64,000 nt of DNA from Rallus limicola (lineage: Eukaryota; Chordata; Aves; Gruiformes; Rallidae): assembly GCA_022605955.1 (NCBI GenBank), contig JAKCOZ010000022.1:2790001-2854000 (forward strand), read 5' to 3'. How positions within the stretch are numbered: position 1 is the stretch's first letter; every line of letters starts with the position of its first letter. Made by a program: the position numbers and the translations under genes. The notes below the pieces were generated by a model. It saw only the letters and a program-made list of their open reading frames with translations. It did not search any database and had not been told where the DNA came from. Below are positions 11,146-21,790 of the stretch, piece after piece.

Positions 11146-14100
11146 ACATTGGTGCATTTGGAAATGCAATTAAAAGAGTGCATAAGGGATATTCTCATTA
11201 ATTAATTCACAAAAATTGGTATACGATGAGCAGAAGCATTTGAGAAGACAATGTTGAAAGTGATTCTATTTCCTTCAGCAAACAAACAGAAGAAATACAA
11301 ATGGGCCCTGATTGCTAACACCACTTTGATGGAAGACTATGTCATATCCTCAGTTTCTTTCAGAGAACTACTTGAATGCATACTTGTGCGTTATGAAGCC
11401 CACAACAAGGTGCATACACCTACTCAAAAGTGAGGCAACTTCCTAAACTATTTAAACATTTTCACAGTTTCTTACCATCTTTAGCACAGACCTTTTCCCA
11501 CCCCCATCAAGTAGCAGCTGAAGAATGTGTTTATATGAAAACAGGAGCACCTTTATTTACTGCCCAATTCAGAAAGATGGAGCCTGTGTACTTAAACTCT
11601 CCAGGATCTCCAGACTCACTCAAGGAATTTGAGTCCTAAGAGGAACGAAAGTTTAATTAGTGAATGCGATTCAACTGGCTATATACTCATAAACCAGTTT
11701 TATTTATTCCCTTCATCACACAAATTAGAGCCCTGTCTCTACACAGACTGGTACATGGTCCCATACTCACCAAGAGCTTAGTGTACTTTTTTTGAAAGTG
11801 TGTGTTGACCAGTTTCTAGGTACTGGAGTACAAGTGAGGGAAGGGACAAGGATAGATAGATGACAAATCTAAATCATTACAAGTAAGGCATAATCTTTAA
11901 ATAACTGCTGGGTGGAAGGTGTTGCATCACACAATTACAGATTTATAGCTAACTGTAGGACATGAATGGAACTTTTACAAATTAGGTTAGTCTTTGTATT
12001 ACTTGAATTACCTTTACTTCCATGGCAAGGTCTGTGATTCAACCACTAGACCTTCAGAACAATTATTTTTGATTCTAATCAAAGTTTGGAAGACCACACC
12101 CCCCTAAGACCTTCTCAATAACATGTTTTGCAAGTTCTGTACATGTTTGTGCAAGTTCTGTACTCCGTTATTCACAGGCTGGGAAATCTTGTAGGTCATG
12201 AGAACATAGCTTGGCAGACTTCAGTCAGATTTCTCAGGCAAATTAATGAAAATCAGCATTAAAGCCAGCTCTGTTTAAAAGTATTTAACCTGTGTGTCCC
12301 ATCTCCCCCCTTCTTATATGCCTCAAATTTGTTACCTCCCATTGGCAGCTGTCGCCCTCACGGTGCAGCTGGAAGAAAGATTCATGTGAATACTCCTTGG
12401 TTGCTTTGGTGTAAAATCAGTCAGGTTGTCTTAAAAAGGCTCATCATGTGTCTCATCCATCTTTAGAACAGCCAGCTTTGCTCTGAAGATGATGAAGGGT
12501 GTGCAGTGATTTTCAGTGCCAGAGCAGTAACCCCAAAGGAGAGGGATGATGTTGAATGCTGCAGGGACTGGAGCAAGGAATGCAGACTGGAGTGAAATAA
12601 CTTTTTTCTGCAATTATTATCTGGTCATAGACTTAGTCTCCTATTATTGCAATTTATTAAATTAATTACTCTTTTAAAATATAAGCAGACTATCTCAAAA
12701 TCCCATGCCCACCTATTTAAACTCATATGCAGGATTTATATTTTCTATCTCTGAGCTGCAGCATCATGGGACTATTTGGAAATATTAAACATATGCTAAC
12801 ACTTGAAATTTAAGCAAGCTTTGCATTTATTTAACGCCATTTTTTCAGTTAATGCATTGCACATCTGCTGTTCAGCTCCATTCTGCTTTGTACTCTTATC
12901 AATACCTTGACATCAACAGTTAACTATTTAATTTTAGGTTTTCCTACCCAGTATATTGATGAGTCATCCTCTTATCTTACTCTGAACAAATAGTTCAACT
13001 AGTGCTGTTATACTAGACCACCACACAGATCTCTGATCATCCCTTGGTACTTCTAATTGTGGCCATGTAGACCAGCGCAAGTGCCTTTTTCTGTTTTGTT
13101 TTGGGGTTTTAATATATTTGCAGAGAGATATGAAAACCTGTATGTCTAAGAACAAATACTAATGATACAATTAATCAATACAACCAACGGAACATGCTCA
13201 GTAAACTACATGAAGACAATAAGCCAAAAGGATAACAAGTTTCGCTTCCATCAAAACAGATCACAAAGTGTACACTTTCAGAACAAGCACTGATGATGGC
13301 TGTGATGTAAGATCATGACAGTTCATTAGGCATGATTAGCAAACTTCCCTCTTGTATAACAGAACACTCACTCATATCCAATTAATTTCAGGGTTGTGAA
13401 TAAGTGATAGCAGCTGATTTATAGGATTAAACAAAGACTACAGCTATAAGAACTTTTGGAATAACTTGTTCTTCAACCATGTCCTTCTAAATGGTCATAA
13501 AGCTGTTCAGTTCCCTGTAGGATACTCTCAGTGTTTTCCAAGTCACATCGTATTACATACCTAGGTATAGCCACATCCTACATTTGGAGGCCATAGAATA
13601 AAAATATGTTTCAGAACTAATTTGTAAACTCTATTTGTTATGTAGTATGAAGACAACTGCATAGAAATCTATCAACAATAACACATATAACACATGCAAA
13701 CCACAGGCAGAATCCCTATGTATACCCAACACACCCATACATGTGCATACATAGGTATAGGCACACAGCAACATATTCCTTCTGTCATACTTACTCCTTC
13801 ACACTAAGTGGTGCTTTAACAGTTGATGAGTAATTTGAAGAAACTATGAAGCCACTGTAGAACCAAAGATATTTACTACTTTAGTCATTAAAACCTTAAG
13901 TATCAAGCTTTATTTTAATCAAGCGAGTTTTATAATGCCAAAACTATTTCAGCTGTTTTCCAGCATAGGGCAAGAACAGGGACTTCTAGTTCACTTACTA
14001 CCAGAAGAACTTTACCTATAATTTACCCATCAGCCAAATTAAGCACCAGAACACAAATACTAATCTAAATGGATGTTTTGAAGACCTGTGATGAAGGTAA

Positions 14101-15120
14101 GCAGTGATAAAGCATTTTGTCACTTGCTTGTTTGGTCTTTTTCAGAACCCAGGTTGTGTTCTGAACTCTCCAACACAGCCACAGACCCTCTCACATCCCA
14201 ATTCTCTTTCCACAGTCTTGCTGCCTTCCAAGTTTCCTTCCAGATTACACCTCAGAATTTCCAAGGCCATTTAAAGTTAATGAAGGTGGACTGGCTGAAA
14301 TTTTCTTCAGGCTACAATTCTTCCACACTGCTTTCATCCCTGTCTCTCATGTCAGTAATACTCTATGTACTGACAGAAATTTAACTTAGCTTTACTACAC
14401 TTGCACATAGGCAGACTGGTGAGATACTGCAGAAAGGAGTAGCAAATTTCATAACACATCATGCAGATCAAGCATACAAATACATGTATAAGACTGCAGG
14501 AATGTTCTTTCCTTTAGCACTGGTAAGAAATGAAAGATTTCATCCATTTCCTGTATAGAATTTCTTGCAGTTTTCCAAAATCAAAGTCCTAAACCAGTGA
14601 AGGTCTGATCCAAAAATCTCTAACAGTTCTACAGCTGGTCAACATCCATGGCCGTAAAAGCCACACTTCTACTGATTGAGAGGAAAGCAAATACCCTTCT
14701 TATTATCCACCACAAATTATGCAAACCATTTCCACAATACTTTAAACTTTTTTATTTTAATTTCTAGCGCTATGAGGGGTCCCAGTACAGCTCTTATCAC
14801 ATTAGAATATATTTCTTCAAAAATACAGAGGTCTTTTTCTTATGATCAATGTACTGCACTCATCACCACCAGCTGCCTCAGTGGTATTCAACTATTCAAA
14901 CTTGTCTCAGGAAAAAGTGATCCAAAAGACCTGATAGTGTCATCAGAAGGCAAGGGTGGTGGGACAGCTACTGGAGTCTAATGGCAGGACAATCCCAGAG
15001 ATGGCATATACCATAGCAACATCCAAACGTCTCCCAGATGCATTTTAAAGTTTCTTGACCTAGAAATACCATTTTACGGATTATTTCTGCAGTTTAATTC
15101 CATTCATAACTTTTTTCTTC
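11146..15120. other. AT-rich noncoding DNA, about 4 kb
   Basis: No gene, RNA gene or transposon recognised. A short tandem duplication is listed separately at 12121-12161. The open frame at 14088-14384 plus (98 codons) has no recognisable motif. Confidence 0.55.
12121..12161. repeat. Tandem duplication of about 20 bp
   Basis: Two adjacent near-identical units: ACATGTTTTGCAAGTTCTGT (20 bases) and a 21-base copy with one inserted base. The shared core GCAAGTTCTGTAC occurs at 12130 and at 12151. Confidence 0.85.
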
Positions 15121-15124
15121 CCCT

Positions 15125-15143
15125 CCCCCCCCCCCCCCCCCCC
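15125..15143. repeat. Poly-C run, 19 bases
   Basis: Nineteen consecutive C residues, preceded by CCCCTCCCT-like sequence. It is the only long C or G homopolymer in an AT-rich window. Such a run can adopt quadruplex (G strand) or i-motif (C strand) structure, and its exact length may be a sequencing estimate. Confidence 0.95.
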
Positions 15144-15370
15144 GATTTTACAAACACATATGAAAACTTAAAAATTGGTATAATATAAACAGTGAGTCAG
15201 GGGAGGGGAAAATCCCACTTTTTCCTCATCTTTGCACATCTTGCATACCCTGTTTTCCATACATGACAAATCTCAGATTAGAAAAACCTGAAATTCCAAA
15301 TTTAAAATTAAAGCCTCACAACCCCTGGGTGCTGGCTGACACCCAGGAACAGTAACCACTCACTTTTGCT

Positions 15371-15385
15371 AAAAAAAAAAAAAAA
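15371..15385. repeat. Poly-A run, 15 bases
   Basis: Fifteen consecutive A residues. The upstream sequence does not look like a retrotransposed transcript, so I treat it as a simple homopolymer. Confidence 0.9.
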
Positions 15386-15429
15386 GTGCCTGTCTCTCTG
15401 AACAAAAAGGGTGTCAACCTCTTCCCTAA

Positions 15430-15960
15430 GACTTTAAGAAAGGTGAATCCTTAATTGCCAGATCTGTGAGGAATCCTATTAAAATCTCCTGGCGTGAAGC
15501 TCTGTTAGGTGAGGAATATTGCTGTTTTGTGGAAGGCATTTTCTTGTCATTAAAAGGCTATGATAGAAATCACTTTTGGGCTTTTTACAAATAATGAAGA
15601 GAAAATTAAATTCCTTCTCTTTTAAATTAGTTGTTTTAATTAGAAATGGAAGAGAGACATAGCTCCCAAGTGACCCATATTGAATGGATCCTCATTTGAG
15701 ACAAACAAAAATGTCATTTGCAGCAAGAAAAGCCTGTTTGTCGGTGTTGAACCCCACATGAGCTAAGCCGTAATGATGATTTCTGGAGTGCTCACAGCTA
15801 ATTTACAGACTTCCCATAAACATAGCATTATAGTGTTTGAATTATTCCTAAACATAGGGGAGTTTATCCCAACACGTCTGTCTGTAATTATCCTGTTGAA
15901 GGAAAGCAAAGCAGGCAGAGTAATCACATCTTAGAAGAGTGATTCCTGGGAAAACAGCGT
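15430..15960. promoter_or_regulatory. Candidate conserved noncoding element (inferred)
   Basis: This block has no repeat similarity and no usable open frame. It is dense in homeodomain-type words: TTAATTGCC near 15451, TAATTA at 15637-15642, GTAATGATG near 15771, GCTAATTT near 15797 and TAATTATCC from 15885. It has the texture of vertebrate developmental enhancers: AT-rich, non-repetitive, with interspersed GC-containing words. Conservation cannot be measured here, and such words also arise by chance in AT-rich DNA. Confidence 0.3.
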
Positions 15961-15987
15961 ATAAACCTTCCTATTCCTGTCCTCTTT

Positions 15988-16019
15988 TCAACAGCCATTT
16001 CAATCAACAGCCATTTCAA
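15988..16019. repeat. Perfect 16-bp tandem duplication
   Basis: The unit TCAACAGCCATTTCAA occurs twice with no gap and no mismatch. A perfect match implies a recent duplication or slippage event. Confidence 0.93.
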
Positions 16020-16295
16020 ATTTTTGTTACTTAAGCCATTTTTTAAAAACCTCTACTTATTACAATAAATCTTTGCTTTATGTTTAAAACCAGTTGATGT
16101 TTTGGCAGGGGAAGATCACTGCAGAAAGATCTAGCTAAGCACATCCACCTTAACCATCAGCTCAAACCTCAATCCACATGGAAGAGTAATTTCTGCAAAC
16201 ACTTTAACTTGACCAAATGCTGGTTACCTCTGGTTTTCGTTACTGGGTTTGGGACCTTTTTTTGGGAGGGGGAGAAGGGCTGCTGGATTTTGCTC
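16020..16295. other. Noncoding DNA
   Basis: Nothing recognised between the tandem duplication and the deleted CR1. A T-run and a G-rich word (GGGAGGGGGAG) lie near 16258-16275. Confidence 0.5.
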
Positions 16296-16435
16296 CCTTT
16301 TCACAAGTAACAAGAGATAGGACAAGAGGAAAAGATCTCAAGTTAGCCCAGGTTAGGTTTAAATTAGATATCAGGAAAAAATTCTTCACTGTTCTTAAAG
16401 GTCTTTTCCAACCTAAATGAGTCTTTGCCTCTATG
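16296..16435 (+). mobile_element. CR1 LINE with internal deletion
   Basis: A short plus-strand CR1 copy. It begins near the codons for FSQVT, followed by DRTRG and KLDIRKKFFT, the conserved ORF2 C-terminal block. At about 16391 it jumps directly to TTAAAGGTCTTTTCCAACCT, which belongs to the last 50 bases of a CR1. Compared with the copy at 10810-11145, roughly 150 bases between these two parts are missing. The terminal ATTCTATG-type repeats are degraded to GTCTTTGCCTCTATG. Confidence 0.88.
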
Positions 16436-17099
16436 TATTTGCATATGGTTATCCAAGTATATAAGCAAACGTTGCCATTTAACAAAAAACATTCAACAAA
16501 GAAAATATGATTTCTAAGAATATACCTGTCTCCAAACTGTGACCAACAAACTGGTCTCTCCATTTGAGCATTTGAGACTATTCACATCAGCTTGAAAAAT
16601 GAAGCAGAAACAGCCACACAAATCGAACTGGGTTACTTCAAACCTTCACTATGAGAACATGTATTGAGGCTTCTTTATTCAAACTCAGTTGGAGAGTTAT
16701 TGATTCACCACGTTTTCACCTATGGAAAACATAATGCTCTCTTCCATTTGTCTCTCAGGTTCCCAATCAGCCACAGACTTTTCTAATAGTCCACCAGCAA
16801 ATATTGCCTACTTCAAAACATACATTCTCTACTTACAAACACAACCCTTCCTTACATATATGCATTCTTTGTGAAAAAAATCGTAATGACAGAGAACAGA
16901 TTTTTAAAATTGGTAGTAAACATCCTTTTGAAAGTCCAAAACCTTCAGTGAGAAGTCCTGGAGAACACTGCTTCTACAAACATTTTTTATGACTGCATAA
17001 AGTAATTTGTCAAGGTCTGTAAAACAGTCTAAAAATCGATCTTTGAGAATTTCAGAAGACACCTACATATTTATCTGTGCTTTTGCAAAATGCTACATC
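16436..17099. other. Noncoding DNA
   Basis: AT-rich sequence with no gene or repeat recognised. Confidence 0.5.
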
Positions 17100-17790
17100 A
17101 ATGCTGAAGAGTGCAAGAATTTAATATGATATTAGTTTAACCTAGCATTGCTCCAATCAATAAATAAAATTAGAATAATTTACTCTCCCATGATTAAATG
17201 CTGAATTAAGCAGTTTCTCTAGATACACAGCCAGATGAGACCAGAGATTTAATTTCATTAGGAGTGCTTTTTGCTGTGCTCTTCTTAAATTTAATTTAAC
17301 TTTTCCATGAATAAATGCAACCACTAAAAGTGCTTTGAAATTTTAGAGTGTAGTGTTGGAGCCAAATTGTCCATCAGAATCGGGTTAAAACCAAATAGCC
17401 CATATTCATGTATTGTTTCACAAATACCATTCAAAACAATAAACTTGTAAATAATTCAAAGCACTTAAAGTGTTAAGGGAAATGTTACATTGGCCCCACT
17501 TGGTTGTGATGGCCCTTGAATGAATCCTACTATCTTTGGATCCACGATCCCTGAAATTGCCGTCAGCATAAAGCGTCACCAGGATCAGCCATGGTTTGGA
17601 TCAGGCCAAATGAAAGAGCTCCTGTGACACTATTTTCAGTGTGGAAAGCTTTCCTCTAAAATAAGACGTTGGCTGTCACTTGGCACAGCAGGGAGACAAA
17701 ACTGTCAAAGAAACCATCTATCCTTATCTTTTTCCTTTGATAGCTCTAACTCCGTGCTTTGCACTGCTAAAGGCTTTAAATTCTTTCTCC
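17100..17790. promoter_or_regulatory. Candidate conserved noncoding element (inferred)
   Basis: A repeat-free block with several transcription-factor-like words: CATGATTAAATGC near 17200, CATTAGGAG near 17257, a GATA-type CTTATCTT at 17723-17730 and a TCF/LEF-type CCTTTGAT at 17734-17741. The middle part (17515-17600) retains CpG-containing words such as GCCGTCAGCATAAAGCG and is less AT-rich than its flanks. No open frame of interest crosses it. The regulatory call rests on sequence texture only. Confidence 0.3.
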
Positions 17791-20700
17791 TTTAGGAAAA
17801 AAAGTGTTGTACAAGCATAAAACATTCTTCAGTTTAATTCACTCTACAGGAGTGAAGTTGCTCTGAAAGCTAAATGCTGTTCCCAAGACTACATGCACTG
17901 CAGGAGTAAAATGTCCTATGGGTTCAAGATTCACATTCTTTACAGTATTAAGGTAAGTGCCCAGTTTGGTTAAGTTCAAAGGGAGACTGGATCCCAAGTT
18001 CCTTTGGGATCCATGCCTTAGTATATGCCTAACACATAGGGTATTTTCCAGAAGTGCTCTCTGTTTAATAATTGTCAGTGTTCCTCTGAGTGGAGCATCA
18101 CTAGTCATCTAGCAACATCTATGTGTATCCTATCAGCAGAGGCAGGAAAACTGTGAAAGCTTGTGTATCTTATGGATTACACTGCAGCAGCAGGGAATTA
18201 AGGGTATAAAGGTTACAGATCCCAGGTGAATCCCACAGCTGACTGCTTTTGTAATGGAGATAGCATTCAGAAAGTTGTCAACTGGAAATTGCAGAGCCTT
18301 AAGGACCTTAGAAACTTCAGAAGAGGGACTGGTATAAACAGAACCGCTATGTAGAGTGCTTTGTACTCCTCTGTCCCATTCTTTACCCTCACTCTGATAA
18401 GCAGAGCTTCACAGATCATGACACCCATGAGTGCCAACTGATACCATCTATTGCCATTTATCTTGCACTGCATGTATGCTAGATGCTTGACATGATTAAT
18501 TATAGGTGGTTTTGTACTGCCCCAAGGAACTTTCAAAACAATTTAAAATATGATAGAGTGCAGCTACAAGGTAAGGAAGCACAAGCTTCAGAATTCCAGC
18601 AATTATAAGCTGACACAATTAATCAGTGTATACAGAGAGAGAGCATTCATGTATTGTTCAGGTATTTCCAAAGACCACCAAAAATCATATCATCTTAGTT
18701 CATCATTGTCAACCTGAGTGAAAGGTAGACCACTTGTAGAGAGGTCTGCTTTTACTTACATCCATCCAAACTATGTACCAAGACCTTCTGCCTCCACCAA
18801 GGAAACCAAGTATGGTGGTTTGATGTCAAGACTGAGTTCATATTAAATCCTTCCCTATTAAGACAAGTAGCAAATAACATTTCTTGCTCTTATGGGAACA
18901 GACCAAGCATAAGAGCCACTCATAGGAAGAAATGTTTAAGCAGAAGGTTGAAATTAAGCCAGAGGCAGGACATAGTCTCTTCCCAGCAGTCAGCAAAGCT
19001 CCTACTGAATAAAAGATTGAGTCACGGCTGCACTGGCCAAGTCCCTAACATTTCTTTGTGCTACCAGACTGATGAGTGAGAGAGTAGAAATCCAGCATTC
19101 CCTGTATTACACAAGGAGTCTTGCCAACTCCTTTGATTTCACTGTAATTATTGCTTTAGACACTGAAAATGTGTTCTCATCTTTGCAAGAACTATCCTGG
19201 TCAGCAGATAGCCTGAAGTGTATCCTCACAGAACCACCTTTCTAACTAACACATAAGTGTCCCAGTATGAAAGCCAGGATTCTTTCCCGGACATGACTCT
19301 CTTCTGAGATTGTTATAAACACTTTAAGCAAGCTCCTCACCAATGAGAGGTAGTAGTTGCCAAGCAACTTTCAAAAGACCACCTTAGCACATACAAAAAG
19401 CACAGGAGCTTGTGCGGGGCTGGAAGAAAATATAGAAGCAAGGAGGGACATCAGGAACATCAAGCTTTCAAGCTCACCTTAAATATCTGCTGTAAATGCA
19501 GTCTGAAAGCAAACCACAGCTCCACACCCATCTAAACACTCAGAAAATCTGCCAACAAACAGGAATCACAAGCTTCTGAACCTTAATAGCAGTTTATGTT
19601 TTGGAAAATCGTTGTTTAATCTCCTCAGCTACCACTGTCAGAGTTCTGTATCCTAAACAAATCCTGGTATCTACCCCTCACAGGTCATCCCATCAAATTG
19701 CCCTTAACGTCTGTATTTATAGCCTCAGCCTCCTTCCCTGCCTGCCCCCCCTTACCCCCATCCCCACCTCCTCCATGGCTAAACCCTAAGGAAGAACTGG
19801 AATAAAGCTAAACAAAAATTCCCTGTGGAAGTTCAGAAATGGCTAACTCAGTAACTCCACACCTTCTTAGAGAGGCTTCTACACTCTCTGGAGGTTACTC
19901 AAGTTCGGATCACACAGGAATTTCTCACCCTCAGCCAAATCCACCTCTATTACTGCCCCACGGCCTCAGCATTGCTGCCACTAAAGGGGCAAATGTAAGT
20001 ACACTGCAACACACAATCTCTTCACTGGTATGCTAAAAAGGTTTTTAAATGAAGGACAATGTTTTGTAAGACAAGGCAAAGAAAAATGGGTTTCAAAACA
20101 TTAAAAACTCATTTCTTACTAACAGTTTTACTAACAATCATTCCCAATAACAGTGATTTCCCTTTCAAGAAAATAAAAATGTTTTTCCAGTTCAATGAAA
20201 GGAAATGCTTGAAACATCAATTAAAAGCTAAATTTTAAGATGGAAAGGTTACCTTCCAATTTTAGAGTCCATCAAGTCACTGGATACATGCATTTCTCAG
20301 CATATGCAAAGACTCATTGGAAGAGAAAATGCACATTGCTGATTAAATACCCAGGACCACAAAGCAGACCTTTAAATCACACCCTTTTTAGCCAGGCAAA
20401 ATAATTCCTCTGGAAGCAATATAAACAACTTAAAGATTTTATTATCTCGTTCCAATTCCCCAGAGCCTTCAAGAGGAAAGAGATACCAAAAAGTGGATCA
20501 CCCATGTGTCCTGTTTCTTGGATTTTTCTGATTCTTTTTGCTAAGCACATTTTGAAACAAGAGCCCACAACACACAAGGCTAATGCATTTTCTAACACCA
20601 CAGCAGAGGCATATTTCCTCACTCCCACTTGTCACCATTAAAGTAGCATATGGTTGAGGGGGAAATGACTTTGAACCTGCCACTTAAGGACTTCTGCCCT

Positions 20701-21732
20701 AAGCAGGAGATAATATATGTCTGAAAATAGTCAGATGCAGAAGTGCTTAAGAGCAGCATGGTAAAAGAACATTACCTGAAAAAACCTCACAGTCAGTTAC
20801 CTGTCTCTGCTTAATTTTATTAGTGCTGAAATTTAACAGGTTCAGAGGTTATATGCTTACATTAATCTAGATAATTTGTATTTTCACAAGAAGGCTCACA
20901 AGGAGGTTAATATTTCATAATACTTATGGGAGGATCAAATGTTAAAATCTCAGACTTCTAGGTCCTTGGGGCTGCAGGTGTTTCCAGGCTGCAGCACACA
21001 CAACAGAGGAGATTCTGCCCCCTCAGCAGAAACTGGAGAACATAAATCAAAGCAGCACAAATCAAATACAGTACCAGATCTTATTTCTTTTCCCTGGCAA
21101 GAACTGAAGAGTCCAGGCACTACATTACCAGCTATCTAAGTCTAAAAGGCTATGTTGGCTGCCAACATTTCTTGACCTGTTTCTTTGTAACTTGCCAGAA
21201 AAGGAGAAACAGTATGATACATCTGATTTACTGTCATGCAGAGCCCAAATGTTTGCAGACTGCAGAAGATATAAATTTTCCCTCTATTCTTTGCATATAT
21301 TTCCAGATGTTAAATCAAATTATCCACAGTCAGATAAATTGTACACAAATAGAGCATTTGTGGTTATAATTAGTCAGAAGTAGACTTTTTTGCAGTGGAA
21401 TAAAAAGATGGTGTTACAGGTTTGACAAAATCAATCTCATTTGCCCAATGTCTGTCTTGCTAACAGCAGGATGCTTAAAGCAGAAGCAGTTATCCTGCTT
21501 TTTCTGCTAAATCTTCGGTGACATTCAGCCTCTAATGTTCTAGTTTATGCAAGAAGGAAAAATGTCCCAACACTGAGATCATTGCAGCCAGAGCTATGGA
21601 CAGGCTGCGGGGAATCAGATCTTTACAGGGAAGTACTTTTACTTGGTAACTATCTAGATGGAGTTCAGAGAAAACCTGATAAAACACTAATGCCACGTAA
21701 GGCTGTAAGTTACCTGATCTCAAGAGTCAGCA
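17791..21732. other. Noncoding DNA, about 4 kb
   Basis: No gene or RNA gene recognised. The minus-strand open frames at 17839-18108 and 18267-18536 (89 codons each) show no known motif. A C-rich pyrimidine stretch lies near 19730-19775. The region from about 21593 to 21732 may be a very decayed extension of the CR1 scrap that follows. Confidence 0.5.
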
Positions 21733-21790
21733 TTGCTTTGAGCAGGTGATCGGACCAGGCAACATCCAGAGGCCCTTTCAAAGCTGAATT
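21733..21790 (+). mobile_element. CR1 LINE 3' UTR scrap, strongly diverged
   Basis: The segment with GCTTTGAGCAGGTGATCGGA, then CCAGGC, CATCCAGAGG and CCCTTTCAAAGCT follows the CR1 3' UTR pattern of a TTTGAGCAGG word, GGTTGGACCAGATGA, a CTCCAGAGG word, then TCCCTTCCAA. Many mismatches and loss of the terminal octamers make it an old copy. The sequence upstream to about 21593 might belong to it but is too diverged to claim. Confidence 0.65.
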
